A stretch of DNA of 40,526 nt from Bacteroidota bacterium (GTDB lineage Bacteria; Bacteroidota; Bacteroidia; Chitinophagales; Chitinophagaceae): positions 1 to 40,526 of the forward strand of contig JAFDXP010000018.1 of assembly GCA_018267875.1 (NCBI GenBank), read 5' to 3'. A program made the position numbers and the translations under genes. Position 1 is the stretch's first letter. The number at the start of each line of letters is the position of its first letter. Below, in pieces: positions 1 through 9,186 of the stretch. The notes under the pieces were generated by a model, which saw only the letters and a program-made list of their open reading frames with translations, had not been told where the DNA came from and ran no database searches.

Positions 1-2
1 AA

Positions 3-113
3 CTCAGCAAATCTATTTATAAACTCAACATCAACAGCCAATGGAAACTATCTGAAATCACAACCAAAAATGCAGACCTGTTCAAAAAACTAAAAATAGA
101 CTACCTAATTTAG
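3..113 (+). CDS. C-terminal end of an unidentified protein (partial)
   Basis: A frame open from the left edge of the window ends at a TAG at 111-113 and gives about 36 residues rich in Lys, Leu and Ile with little low complexity (it ends KKLKIDYLI). The other two forward frames also stop within about 100 bases, so the choice rests on protein-like composition only. It would converge on the aminotransferase at 154-1578. The family cannot be told from this fragment. Confidence 0.3.
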   Translation, partial: LSKSIYKLNINSQWKLSEITTKNADLFKKLKIDYLI

Positions 114-153
114 CGGAGTTAGGGAGTAAAGGAAAAATAAAGCTTGGAAAACT

Positions 154-1578
154 TTAATGGGCTGATTGTAAAGCCCATTCAAAAGACTCTTCAGGAACGG
201 GCTTGTTTAAGTAGGATTGTAAAAAATGAATCAGATGGTCTAAATCTTTTCGTACTGTAGCCATGCCTACTGAAACCCGCACTTGACCCCGATGTTTCCC
301 CAAGAAATTTACAATGTCCTGATAATTTCCTTGATTGCGACTGTTGAAAAAACGGGCCATTTCATTGGGTGTAACACAATAGTTAATCTCATCAATTCCG
401 GGATTGCAAAAGCACCCGACTCTCACGGATAAAGAATGCTCTGCTGCGCCTTTTTCAATGTATTCTACGGGATATCTTTTATCATTATTACCGCTAACAG
501 AAAAGATAATAGTACCTCCTTTTTTATCTAAATCCTTGCTACCTAAAATGTGAATTAAGGGTTCGCCATTATCGTGAATCAAGTTTTCTAAAGCATGTAG
601 AAGGTAGTCTGTCATAGATTGAACACGACGATTAATTCGATCCATTCCTATTTGCTCTATGAATTGAAGCCCATTTGTGATTGCCGGAATGCCTAAATAG
701 TTTACGGTACCATTTTCAAATCGTTCATGGTTATTGACTAAAAAATAAGCAGGATAATTTATAGATACCGCTGATACTGTGCCACCGGCAAACCAAGGCT
801 TATGAAGCTTTTCAAACTTGTTTTTTCTAACTAATAAACATCCGATACCGGTTGGATAACCAAAAATTTTGTAGAATGATACGGATACAAAATCCGGTGT
901 GTATTTTTTTAAGTCTAATCGAGATGTGGGAACATAAGCTGCAGCATCTAAAAGCACATCCCAACCTAAGTCTTGGGCAATTCGAATATATTCTAATGAA
1001 TGTTTTACACCAGAAACGTTGGATTGTGCTGGGTATGCAAAAAGCTTTTCTTTATTTGAATTCAATTTATTGAGCCAATCTGTAAGAGAAGGTTCATGAA
1101 TAGTTAAGTCTTCGTAGTTGGCTGTTACAATTTCGCAAGTGCCGCCTTTAGAAGTGCAGAATTCTCTAATCCCATTTACGGAATTGTGATTGTCCACAGT
1201 AAATAAATAACATGAATCTTGCGAAAATGGATAACATTCACCAACAATGTTTAATGCTCCAGATGCATTGGCAGTGAAAATGCAGAAATAATCTTCTGCA
1301 TTAAAATAGTCTAAGACCTTTTGACGTGCTTCGTTAACTAATTGGGTGGCGTGTATTGACGTGGGATTAGTAGAATGGGGGTTGCCAAAAACATGATTTT
1401 GCAATAAGGCAAAGTGCTTATCCAATAAGGATTGTGGGTATAAATTTCCACCTGTATAGTCAAAATAAACATGCCCCTCTTTGTCTAATCGAGAAAATTC
1501 TGATGCTCTTAATTGTTCAAAAAAAGCATCGTCTTGTAATTGGGTAATTGTGCTTTCTGACAAACTGTTGGAGGTCAT
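154..1578 (-). CDS. Class V aminotransferase, MOCOS/cysteine-desulfurase-like
   Basis: A PLP-dependent fold-type I enzyme of about 474 residues. The PLP-binding lysine lies in SVSFYKIFGYPTGIG, which is the form seen in the N-terminal domain of molybdenum-cofactor sulfurases and related class V aminotransferases. A second conserved stretch, VRVGCFCNPG, carries the cysteine region typical of that group. LLDAAAYVPTSRLDL holds the Asp that contacts the PLP pyridine nitrogen. The length fits a stand-alone MOCOS-like aminotransferase without the C-terminal MOSC domain. The frame is also open to a TTG at 1611, but a promoter -7 element ends at 1616, which would put transcription start on top of that TTG, so the ATG at 1578 is preferred. 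The substrate is unknown; cysteine desulfuration or isopenicillin-N-epimerase-like chemistry are family possibilities. Transcribed away from degP. Confidence 0.8.
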   Translation of the reverse strand: MTSNSLSESTITQLQDDAFFEQLRASEFSRLDKEGHVYFDYTGGNLYPQSLLDKHFALLQNHVFGNPHSTNPTSIHATQLVNEARQKVLDYFNAEDYFCIFTANASGALNIVGECYPFSQDSCYLFTVDNHNSVNGIREFCTSKGGTCEIVTANYEDLTIHEPSLTDWLNKLNSNKEKLFAYPAQSNVSGVKHSLEYIRIAQDLGWDVLLDAAAYVPTSRLDLKKYTPDFVSVSFYKIFGYPTGIGCLLVRKNKFEKLHKPWFAGGTVSAVSINYPAYFLVNNHERFENGTVNYLGIPAITNGLQFIEQIGMDRINRRVQSMTDYLLHALENLIHDNGEPLIHILGSKDLDKKGGTIIFSVSGNNDKRYPVEYIEKGAAEHSLSVRVGCFCNPGIDEINYCVTPNEMARFFNSRNQGNYQDIVNFLGKHRGQVRVSVGMATVRKDLDHLIHFLQSYLNKPVPEESFEWALQSAH

Positions 1579-1615
1579 TGACAATTGTGTTTTTGCCTTT
1601 AGAAAATTCAAGGTG

Positions 1616-1646
1616 CAAAGATAATATTATTTAAATGTTTCTCTAA
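1616..1646 (-). promoter_or_regulatory. Promoter of the class V aminotransferase
   Basis: On the minus strand TTA (1644-1646), a 20-base spacer and TATCTTTG (1616-1623) match the Bacteroidota promoter consensus TTG-N19/20-TAnnTTTG with one mismatch in the upstream triplet. It places the transcript start near 1611 and supports the ATG at 1578 with a leader of about 30 bases. Confidence 0.5.
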
Positions 1647-1755
1647 CTCTCATTCTTAACCTTTTGTTTGATGAATGCGGTATGTTTCCTGATAAGCTTT
1701 AACAGAGTTGTTGAAATCTATATAATAATTTCGAAAAACAAAAAAAACTGCTACT

Positions 1756-3255
1756 ATGAACTTCAAATTATTTCCTGTTGTTCTCACTGCTACGGTAACA
1801 TCTATTGCAACCTTTTTTGTTGTTGCAAAATTTCAAAAGGATATTCCTTTTATTAATCAGGAGCAAAAATTGCCGGTTAACTATGCTTCTTTTGAGAACA
1901 ATGTAACGGGCAAGAGTACACCGCCAACCGATTTTGAGGCAGCAGCTACTGCATCTGTTCAGGCAGTGGTTCACATCAAAACTCAAACAAAAGCCAGAAC
2001 TGTTGTTGCAAATGATCCTTTTTTTGACAATGATTTTTTCGGAAACATGTTTGGACAACGACAATATTATATTCCACCGCAACAAGGTTCAGGCTCAGGT
2101 GTGATCGTTTCGCCGGATGGCTACATCATCACCAACTATCATGTTATTTCGAATGCTGAAATGGTAACTGTTACTTTTAATGATAAATTCACAACCGATG
2201 CTAAAGTAGTGGCAAAAGATGCCTCTACTGATATTGCCTTGTTGAAAGTAGATCAAAAAAACCTTCCTTACTTGGAGTTTGGAAACTCAGATGAGGTGAG
2301 ATTAGGCCAATGGGTGCTGGCAGTAGGCTACCCGCTAACCCTTGATGCTACGGTCACCGCCGGAATTGTAAGCGCGAAAAGTAGAGCCATAGGAATCAAT
2401 CAATCGCAATCGGCATCTGCCATCGAGTCGTTTATTCAAACTGATGCTGCTGTAAATCCCGGAAATAGCGGTGGGGCATTAGTTAACACCAAAGGACAAT
2501 TGATTGGTATTAATTCAGCTATTGCATCACCAACCGGTTCTTATGCTGGATATTCATACGCTATCCCGGCCAATATTGTACGGAAAGTGATGAATGATTT
2601 AATGAAATACGGCTCATTTCAAAGAGCTTTTCTTGGAATCGAATATCCCGATCCCAAATCGTTAACCCCCGAAAAGGTTGCTCAGCTTGGTTTAGACAAA
2701 AATAAAGGAGTGTATATTGCCGGAGTTCGTGAAAAAGGTGGAGCATTCAACGCCGGCTTAAAAGTGGGTGATTTTATTAACGCAGTCAATGGGGTAACTG
2801 TGCAAACAGAAACACAATTGCAAGAACAAATTGCCCGATATCAGCCCGGTGATAATGTCAGTATTACTTATTTACGCAATGGCAAAACCTTCAACACTAC
2901 GGTAGAATTGACAAACATAAATGGTACAACAGCTATCGTGAAACCCGGACAGATAAACAAAACAGTATTGCTTGGCGCAACTATGAAACCGCTGACTGCT
3001 GAGGAAAAGCAACGGTATAATTTACGAGGAGGTGTAATGATAACAGATATTTCAGACGGTTTGATATCTCGTCAAACTAATATTCGAAAAGGCTTTGTTG
3101 TACTAACCGTAAATGGATCAAGTGTCAATACGCCTGACGATATTCAGCAACAACTGAATGCAGGAAATACAGCACAAATAGCTGGCTTCTATCCAGGCAA
3201 TCGGGGTATATATTATTACGGTATTCGGCTAAACAATGCAACTGACGAACAATAA
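1756..3255 (+). CDS. degP: Periplasmic serine endoprotease, DegP/HtrA (Do) family
   Basis: A 499-residue trypsin-like protease that degrades or holds misfolded periplasmic proteins. A hydrophobic N-terminal segment (about residues 5-24) acts as signal sequence or membrane anchor. The catalytic triad is visible: His129 in NYHVI, Asp159 in STDIALLK and Ser238 in NPGNSGGA. Two PDZ domains follow (about 285-385 and 405-490), as in DegP; the first contains the substrate-loop signature FLGIEY. The ATG at 1756 directly precedes the charged n-region and the signal sequence. A strong hairpin terminator follows at 3290. The neighbouring operon on the opposite strand encodes BamA and two OmpH/Skp chaperones, so three parts of outer-membrane protein quality control lie side by side. 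DegQ or DegS would be the alternative names; two PDZ domains favour DegP/DegQ. Confidence 0.93.
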   Translation: MNFKLFPVVLTATVTSIATFFVVAKFQKDIPFINQEQKLPVNYASFENNVTGKSTPPTDFEAAATASVQAVVHIKTQTKARTVVANDPFFDNDFFGNMFGQRQYYIPPQQGSGSGVIVSPDGYIITNYHVISNAEMVTVTFNDKFTTDAKVVAKDASTDIALLKVDQKNLPYLEFGNSDEVRLGQWVLAVGYPLTLDATVTAGIVSAKSRAIGINQSQSASAIESFIQTDAAVNPGNSGGALVNTKGQLIGINSAIASPTGSYAGYSYAIPANIVRKVMNDLMKYGSFQRAFLGIEYPDPKSLTPEKVAQLGLDKNKGVYIAGVREKGGAFNAGLKVGDFINAVNGVTVQTETQLQEQIARYQPGDNVSITYLRNGKTFNTTVELTNINGTTAIVKPGQINKTVLLGATMKPLTAEEKQRYNLRGGVMITDISDGLISRQTNIRKGFVVLTVNGSSVNTPDDIQQQLNAGNTAQIAGFYPGNRGIYYYGIRLNNATDEQ

Positions 3256-3289
3256 ACTTGTATTTCGATTTTTGATTGTACCGATGATT

Positions 3290-3325
3290 CAGCTACCATT
3301 TTTTCTTTGGTAGCTGTTTCTTTTT
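3290..3325 (+). terminator. Rho-independent terminator of degP
   Basis: A nine-base-pair stem (CAGCTACCA at 3290-3298 with TGGTAGCTG at 3308-3316) with a nine-base loop, followed by a T-rich tail (TTTCTTTTT). It lies 35 bases after the degP stop. Confidence 0.8.
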
Positions 3326-3634
3326 AAATGTTAGTTGAGGAGTGCTGCAAATGAAGTTCTTGGGCAAATGGAAAAGACGCTGTAAAGAAGAGTGAATGGA
3401 TTGTTTCTTTTTTGAAAACAGGTATTTCGCATTTGGATATTTTAATAAAATACCTGAATATTTAAAGCAGAAAGTATGAGGCTTTTTGAATTTTTACTTT
3501 TGGAAAAATTAGGAAATTAAACTTGAATTATATCAAAGTTTATTTGCTCCTTGATGTGTTTTGGGATCGATTAATTTTATCGAATTGGATGCTCGAGGAT
3601 GTGTTGCATCAAAAGCTGTTTTTTGTTTTACACG
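3326..3634. other. Gene-poor spacer between degP and ompH
   Basis: About 310 bases between the two convergent terminators. All frames are broken by stops and the composition is AT-rich. I see no RNA gene or repeat here. It may hold decayed sequence, but nothing recognisable. Confidence 0.4.
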
Positions 3635-3663
3635 AAAAAAGGATACCGTTTGAGATATCCTTT
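3635..3663 (-). terminator. Terminator of the uppS-bamA-ompH operon
   Basis: Eight-base-pair stem AAAGGATA (3638-3645) with TATCCTTT (3656-3663); on the minus strand it is followed by a run of T (the A run at 3635-3640). It sits about 26 bases past the stop of the last ompH gene. Confidence 0.7.
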
Positions 3664-3689
3664 GTCGTTTGCAATCTTTAGCACTTCAT

Positions 3690-4193
3690 TTATTTGATAC
3701 CGAGTTTTGCTTTTACAAGCGGCAAAATATTGTCGCTTTCTTTTGCATAAAGCACATTGCCTCTGCTGGCATCAAAAACAAAATCAAAATTGTTTGTCTT
3801 TGCCACATCTTTGATGGCTTTGTCAGCTTTTTCAAGAATAGGAGAATACAATTCTTCCCGCTTTTTAGCCACTTTGTCTTGTGCGCTTTGTTGGGTGCTT
3901 TGGATGCGTTCTTCCAATTGCTGAATCTCCTTAACCTTTACCTCTTTCATGGCTTCGGTCATGGTTTTTTCTTGATTTTGATAATCTTGAACTTTCTTTT
4001 GGTACTCTTTACTCATTTGCTCTAACTGATCTTGATAGCTTTTAGCAAAAAGGGTAAGACTGGAGTCTGCTTTTTTGGCTTCGGGCATTATGCTAAGAAG
4101 CTCATCAGAATTAATGTAGCCAAACTTTGTTTGTGCAAAAATCGCCGAACTTGCAAGCAGTCCGCAAGCAAGAAGCAATACTGATTTTTTCAT
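3690..4193 (-). CDS. ompH: OmpH/Skp-family periplasmic chaperone (second copy)
   Basis: A 167-residue secreted chaperone. The signal peptide is clear (MKKSVLLLACGLLASSAIFA, then QTKFGYI). The mature part begins with the short beta strand of the family (FGYINSDELL) and continues as a long, charged coiled coil rich in Lys, Glu and Gln (about residues 45-120), which forms the tentacles of the Skp trimer. The C-terminal section FDFVFDASRGNVLYA is the conserved OmpH strand region. It binds unfolded outer-membrane proteins in the periplasm and hands them to BamA. It follows a first ompH copy by 69 bases and is the last gene of the operon before the terminator at 3635-3663. Confidence 0.92.
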   Translation of the reverse strand: MKKSVLLLACGLLASSAIFAQTKFGYINSDELLSIMPEAKKADSSLTLFAKSYQDQLEQMSKEYQKKVQDYQNQEKTMTEAMKEVKVKEIQQLEERIQSTQQSAQDKVAKKREELYSPILEKADKAIKDVAKTNNFDFVFDASRGNVLYAKESDNILPLVKAKLGIK

Positions 4194-4262
4194 TTAATTT
4201 GGGAAATTTGTTTTTGTGAAACAGCGCAAAGTAAACGCCAATAATCTTTTCTGCCAACTATT

Positions 4263-4775
4263 CTATTTAGAACCCATCAATTTTAACACATCATCGCTCT
4301 TGTCGAGTTTGGGATCTGCATAAAAAAGAGTTACTCCGCCGGCTTTATCCATCACTATATCATATCCTTTTTGTTGTGCCATTTTTTGCACAGCATTGTA
4401 AACTCTATCCTGAACGGGTTTTACAAGTTCTTGTCTTTTCTTAAATAAATCACCTTCATAACCAAAGTATTTTTTCTGAAGATCTTTAGCGTCTTTTTCT
4501 TTTCCTACAATTTCATCCTCACGTTTTTTTCTTACTTCATCTGAAAGCATAGCTCGTTCTGCTTGATAGGATTTATATAGTTTGTCCACATCAGCCATGC
4601 GTTTGTCTATTTCACCTTGCCAAGTTTTTGACATAGCATCTAATTTCTCTTGTGCGCTTTTATAGTCTGGAACGCGATCTAAAATGTACTTTGAATCAAT
4701 GATGCAATATCGCTGAGCTTGTGCCATTCCCATGCCTAAAAAGAGAAGTACCAAACTAAAGAGTAGCTTTTTCAT
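4263..4775 (-). CDS. ompH: OmpH/Skp-family periplasmic chaperone (first copy)
   Basis: A 170-residue paralogue of the following gene, with signal peptide MKKLLFSLVLLFLGMGMAQA and mature start QRYCIIDSKYIL. A charged coiled coil occupies about residues 45-115 and the family C-terminal strand (YDIVMDKAGGVTLFYA) is present. The proteins share architecture but differ in sequence through most of the coil, so this is not a recent duplication. A cysteine near the mature N-terminus (RYC) is not in the other copy. It starts 49 bases after the bamA stop, and the tandem pair behind bamA is common in Bacteroidota. Expected role: periplasmic holdase for outer-membrane proteins. Confidence 0.92.
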   Translation of the reverse strand: MKKLLFSLVLLFLGMGMAQAQRYCIIDSKYILDRVPDYKSAQEKLDAMSKTWQGEIDKRMADVDKLYKSYQAERAMLSDEVRKKREDEIVGKEKDAKDLQKKYFGYEGDLFKKRQELVKPVQDRVYNAVQKMAQQKGYDIVMDKAGGVTLFYADPKLDKSDDVLKLMGSK

Positions 4776-4824
4776 TCTTTTACGTTTTGATTGTTGTTAA
4801 ATAGTTTTTCAAAAAAAATCATTA

Positions 4825-7482
4825 TCAATCCGGTTCAAATCCAAGCATAAAGGTAAACTTGGAAATATCTTTAAAGCTGGTATTGCCGGTTGACCTGTCG
4901 AATCTGTCAAAACCTATGCCATAATCTAATCCTAATAAACCAAACATTGGTAAGAATAAGCGGACACCTACACCTGCATCACGATTTAGTTTAAATGGAT
5001 TGTAATCTTTAAAAGTGCCCCAAGCATTAGCTGCATCAAAAAATACTAACCCATAAATAGTAGAAGTTGGGCTAAGAGAAAAAGGATAGCGAATTTCTGC
5101 TGTGTACTTGTTGAAAATAGTTGCATTGGAAGCATAAATTTCATATCCGCGTTGTGATATAATGTCCCTGCCAATGAAATAAGATTGTCCGGATAATCCA
5201 TCGCCACCCAATTGGAAACGTCCAAATGGAGAATACCCAATGTCTGGATTGTAATATCCAAGGAAACCGTATTTAGTTGCTAATTTCAATACAAATTTTC
5301 CGGTGATGTTTTTGTACCATTCAGCCGTAAAACGATATTTGTGATACTCAATCCATTTGTATTTGTCTGTTGGGTTTGCATCCTTATAATCTTTTGAACT
5401 AAAAGAACTTACAGGGGGTGTAAAGCTCATGGTTAAACTGATGTTGCTACCATTACGTGGATACAAAGGCTGATCTACTGAATAGCGTGCAATAACCATG
5501 CGAAGTGAAAGGTCGTTTGAGTTGCCATCTGTAAAGTTGGGTAATAGATTAGGATATGCTTTTAGCATATAATTACGATAATCTACGCCCATGGTAAAAA
5601 CGAAGTTGTCATCCGGCCATTTAAGTCGGCGACTGATAGATACATTGCCACCTAACATGCGTAAATAGGAGGAATTAGGATCAGCCATGTTGCCGGAGAA
5701 TCGGCTGTAAGTAAGTCCGGTCGTTAGTGCATTTGGCTTCTTGCCGCCTAACCAAGGTTCTGTGAATGAAAAGTTGAAAGAATTGTAGTATGAACCGTTT
5801 GACTGGTAGTTGATAGAAAACTTTTGTCCATCGCCCATTGGGAGTGGATCCCATGTTTTAGGGCGAAGGATGTTGCGCAACGAAAAGTTGTTGAACATAA
5901 TTCCAATATTGCCATAGAAGCGAATGCCGCCACCAAAACCTGCTGACAGTTGTAGCTGGTCGCTTGATTTTTCTACTACATTATAGGCAATGTCCACTGT
6001 CCCATCTTCAGGATGCGGAATGGGTTGCATTCCTATTTTTTCTTGGTCGAAAAATCCCAAATTGGCAATTTCTCGGTTTGTGCGAATTAAGTCTGATCGT
6101 GAAAATTTGTTTCCCGGAAGTGTTCGTAATTCTCGTCTAATTACATGTTCGTTTGTTCTGTTGTTTCCCGCAATGGTTACATTTTTTATAGTGGCTTGTG
6201 GACCTTCAGTTATAGCCATTTCAAAATTGATGGTATCGCCTATAATTGATGTTTCGCGAGGCTCTATTCTAAAAAAGAGATATCCATCATCCATATAAAG
6301 GCTGCTAACATCGCCACCATCAGGGCTGGGTTGTACGCCCAGTCGTTTATTTAGTAATTCCTGATTGTAAACATCTCCTTTCTTAATGCCGAGCATATCA
6401 GCAAGGGTAGAGTCGGGATATTTTGTATTGCCACGCCATTTGATGTCACCAAAATAGTAGCGATGACCCTCTTTTACCGTAAGATCAATATTTATGTTGC
6501 CATTGCTAATGTTATATACAGTATCATCCACAATACTGGCATCCCGATATCCAAGCGAGTTATAATAATCAATAAGATTTTGTTTGTCGTCTTGATATTT
6601 CTGGTCGTTGAATTTAGAAGAGGAGAAAATTCCTTTAAATCGGAAATAGGGGTCGAGGGTTTCAATGGTTTTGGTTATGGAAAGAAAGCCCAAGCTTTTT
6701 GCGTAGTCACTCAATGTTATTTTATCGGTAGGGTATATGCTTTCTGCATCAGCGCGATGCAAGGTTAAACGAGGCATTTCTTTTGTTGCGCTAAAAGTTC
6801 TTTTTAAGCGGCTATCTGTTGCAACTGTATTCCCGTCGATATTGATTTGATTAATCTTGGTTTTGTTGCCTTTTGCAATATCAAAAGTCAGAATTACAGA
6901 ATTGGCAACCGTAGTATCGGGGCGTTCTCTCACTGTAACTTTCGTTTGCCCGAAACCCTTATCCACAAAGAACTTCCGAATTCTGCTTACTGCATCGCGT
7001 TTGGTAGCTTCGGTTACAACTTTAGATTTCACCAAGCCCACTTTGTCTTTTAATTCTTGTGCTTCGTTTTTCTTAATGCCTCGAAAATTGTATTTACTTA
7101 ATCGAGGTCGTTCTTCAATATGAATATCTAAGAAAACTTTATCGCCCAGAACTTTAGTAATAGATACTCTAACATCAGAAAATAAGTCTTGTTTCCATAG
7201 GTTTTTTATAGCACGAGCAATTCCTTCATCACCCGGAAGGCGTAATTTTTGCCCAATGGTAAGTCCCGTAACAGCCATTAATAGATCTTCATCTAAAAAG
7301 CGATTTCCGGAAATGGTAATTCCTCCGATCATGTATTCATTGGGCTTGGTGGGCTGAGTTTTGGCTCCTAAACCGGCTTTGCTGTTTCCTTCACCGGGCA
7401 TAGCTATCTGAGCCTCTAAGGGCTGAATGAGAAAAAACAAAGGCAAAAAAGCAAGGAGAATTCGCAAGGTTTTATGACACAT
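4825..7482 (-). CDS. bamA: Outer-membrane protein assembly factor BamA (Omp85)
   Basis: An 885-residue Omp85 protein that inserts beta-barrel proteins into the outer membrane. After a signal peptide (MCHKTLRILLAFLPLFF...LEAQ) come POTRA repeats over about residues 48-505, with the typical ITISGNRFLDEDLL and FGDIKWRGNTKY starts. The barrel runs from about 510 to the end; FNFSFTEPWLGGKKP and GGDGLSGQSYFIGRD are conserved Omp85 barrel segments, and YGLVFFDAANAWG belongs to the C-terminal strands. The frame is open upstream to 7599, but the ATG at 7482 is chosen because the signal peptide begins there. It overlaps the end of uppS by 11 bases, suggesting translational coupling. The protein ends LGFEPD rather than in a terminal aromatic residue. 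Confidence 0.95.
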   Translation of the reverse strand: MCHKTLRILLAFLPLFFLIQPLEAQIAMPGEGNSKAGLGAKTQPTKPNEYMIGGITISGNRFLDEDLLMAVTGLTIGQKLRLPGDEGIARAIKNLWKQDLFSDVRVSITKVLGDKVFLDIHIEERPRLSKYNFRGIKKNEAQELKDKVGLVKSKVVTEATKRDAVSRIRKFFVDKGFGQTKVTVRERPDTTVANSVILTFDIAKGNKTKINQINIDGNTVATDSRLKRTFSATKEMPRLTLHRADAESIYPTDKITLSDYAKSLGFLSITKTIETLDPYFRFKGIFSSSKFNDQKYQDDKQNLIDYYNSLGYRDASIVDDTVYNISNGNINIDLTVKEGHRYYFGDIKWRGNTKYPDSTLADMLGIKKGDVYNQELLNKRLGVQPSPDGGDVSSLYMDDGYLFFRIEPRETSIIGDTINFEMAITEGPQATIKNVTIAGNNRTNEHVIRRELRTLPGNKFSRSDLIRTNREIANLGFFDQEKIGMQPIPHPEDGTVDIAYNVVEKSSDQLQLSAGFGGGIRFYGNIGIMFNNFSLRNILRPKTWDPLPMGDGQKFSINYQSNGSYYNSFNFSFTEPWLGGKKPNALTTGLTYSRFSGNMADPNSSYLRMLGGNVSISRRLKWPDDNFVFTMGVDYRNYMLKAYPNLLPNFTDGNSNDLSLRMVIARYSVDQPLYPRNGSNISLTMSFTPPVSSFSSKDYKDANPTDKYKWIEYHKYRFTAEWYKNITGKFVLKLATKYGFLGYYNPDIGYSPFGRFQLGGDGLSGQSYFIGRDIISQRGYEIYASNATIFNKYTAEIRYPFSLSPTSTIYGLVFFDAANAWGTFKDYNPFKLNRDAGVGVRLFLPMFGLLGLDYGIGFDRFDRSTGNTSFKDISKFTFMLGFEPD

Positions 7483-8236
7483 GCTGGGGGATGTTCGTTT
7501 GAATTTGTTCACTGGTTTTTCCAAACCGGCGTTCGCGTTGTTGATAATTGGCAATTGCTTCGATGAGGTGCGGTTTTCTAAATTCCGGCCAGTGTACATT
7601 AGTAAAGTAAAGTTCGGCGTATGCCAGTTGATATAGTAAGTAGTTGCTGATTCTGTGTTCTCCGCTGGTGCGTATCATCAGCTCCGGATCCGGAAATTCA
7701 CTTGTCGTTAAATAGTGCCTAAATAATTTGTCATCAATATCTTCTACACGAATAACTCCTGAAAGAGCATCTTGTGCAATTTTTTGTGTAGCACTAACAA
7801 TTTCCCAACGTGAACTGTAACTTAAAGCAAGAATTAAGTTAACGCCCGTATTCATGGAGGTTATTTCTTTCGCCTCATTCAGTTCGCGTTGACAGACTTC
7901 CGGCAGGCTTTCAAAATCGCCAATGACGTGCATCTTTACATTGTTCTTTTTCAGGTCATCAATTTCTTTTCGAATAGTATTGACCAACAATTCCATGAGC
8001 GCATTCACTTCTTCTTTCGGGCGATTCCAATTTTCGGTAGAAAAAGCATAAAGCGTTAAATATTGAATGCCGATTTCGCCACAAGCATTTACGATGTCGC
8101 GTACGCTCAACACTCCTTCGTGATGTCCATAAACGCGATCTTCACCTCGTTCTTTTGCCCAACGTCCGTTTCCGTCCATAATAATAGCAATATGCTTGGG
8201 TAAACGGGTGTTGTCTAATGCCTGAAGTTCGTCCAT
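7472..8236 (-). CDS. uppS: Isoprenyl transferase (undecaprenyl diphosphate synthase)
   Basis: A 254-residue cis-prenyltransferase that condenses isopentenyl diphosphate onto farnesyl diphosphate to give the C55 lipid carrier for peptidoglycan and other envelope polymers. The family signatures are intact: HIAIIMDGNGRWAKERG near the N-terminus (catalytic Asp21) and LMIRTSGEHRISNYLLYQ followed by AELYFTNVHWPEF near the C-terminus. The frame extends upstream to 8320, but that part is not protein-like and spans a probable promoter, and the ATG at 8236 gives the usual family length. First gene of the uppS-bamA-ompH-ompH operon. Many Bacteroidota have a PorG-like gene between uppS and bamA; here the two overlap directly. 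Confidence 0.94.
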   Translation of the reverse strand: MDELQALDNTRLPKHIAIIMDGNGRWAKERGEDRVYGHHEGVLSVRDIVNACGEIGIQYLTLYAFSTENWNRPKEEVNALMELLVNTIRKEIDDLKKNNVKMHVIGDFESLPEVCQRELNEAKEITSMNTGVNLILALSYSSRWEIVSATQKIAQDALSGVIRVEDIDDKLFRHYLTTSEFPDPELMIRTSGEHRISNYLLYQLAYAELYFTNVHWPEFRKPHLIEAIANYQQRERRFGKTSEQIQTNIPQHVS

Positions 8237-8274
8237 ACTTTGTTGAAAAAAAATTCCTTTTTTTAAAAGGCTCG

Positions 8275-8282
8275 CAAAGGTA
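8275..8282 (-). promoter_or_regulatory. Likely -7 element for the uppS operon
   Basis: TACCTTTG on the minus strand is a perfect TAnnTTTG match 38 bases before the uppS ATG. No TTG is found at the expected 19-21 base distance, so only the -7 part is supported. Confidence 0.35.
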
Positions 8283-8432
8283 CAAAAATAGGAGTACGTG
8301 CTTGCCCAAAATATAAACACATTCAGTTTAACGGTACTTTAACTGCCATTTTTAAGCTATATTCATGGAAATAATAGCTACTATGTTCATCAATTTTCTT
8401 TTACCATGAATTTAAAGTTATTTCGTGGTGAA

Positions 8433-9083
8433 ATGGTAACTAATCTTAGCACTTCTAATTCTTTGCTCAGTGCATGGGTGCGCGAGCTTCGTGATGTAAC
8501 AATTCAACATGACAGAATGCGTTTTCGTAGAAATATGGAGCGCATCGGTGAAATTGCCGCTTATGAAATTAGTAAGCAATTGCCATTCGAACGTGTTTTA
8601 GTTCAAACACCTTTAGGCGAATCGGAAGAATTTGTGCTGGCTCAACAACCTGTGCTGGCAACTATATTAAGAGCAGGTGTTCCTCTTCATCAAGGCTTGT
8701 TAAATTATTTTGATCAAGCAGATAATGCATTTATAGCAGCCTATCGCAAACATCATCGGGACGGCAGTTTTGAGATTGCACAGCATTATGTTACCTCACC
8801 TTCAATTGATGGGCGTGCCTTAATCATTGCAGATCCTATGCTGGCTACGGGTTCTTCTTTAGTCTTAGCCATAGAAACATTGACTGAAAACGAAACACCG
8901 ACTCAAATTCATATAGTTTGTGCTTTAGCCTGTACAATTGGAATTGATTATGTTGCCCGAAAATTTCCCCAAGCTCATATTTGGTGTGCCGCTATTGATG
9001 AAGAATTGACTGCCCGAAGTTATATCGTGCCAGGACTGGGCGATGCCGGCGATCTTGCTTATGGAAGTAAGCGCCAATCTTAG
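8433..9083 (+). CDS. upp: Uracil phosphoribosyltransferase
   Basis: Pyrimidine salvage enzyme that makes UMP from uracil and PRPP in the cytoplasm. The 216-residue protein begins MVTNLSTSNS, followed by WVRELRDVTIQHDRMRFRRN, which is the usual N-terminus of the family. The PRPP-binding loop is ADPMLATGSSLVLAIETL, and the C-terminal uracil-binding segment is PGLGDAGDLAYGSK. An in-frame ATG nine codons upstream (8406) would add residues not usual in the family, so 8433 is preferred. It is divergent from uppS and followed after about 100 bases by the PorP/SprF-like gene. Confidence 0.93.
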   Translation: MVTNLSTSNSLLSAWVRELRDVTIQHDRMRFRRNMERIGEIAAYEISKQLPFERVLVQTPLGESEEFVLAQQPVLATILRAGVPLHQGLLNYFDQADNAFIAAYRKHHRDGSFEIAQHYVTSPSIDGRALIIADPMLATGSSLVLAIETLTENETPTQIHIVCALACTIGIDYVARKFPQAHIWCAAIDEELTARSYIVPGLGDAGDLAYGSKRQS

Positions 9084-9186
9084 TACCAACGAAATTTCCT
9101 TGCCTCCTGTCTTGCATAATAGAACTAAAATACCTACTTTGGTTGCAGAAAAATCTTTCAAACTATCCCAAAAGTATATTTACACG

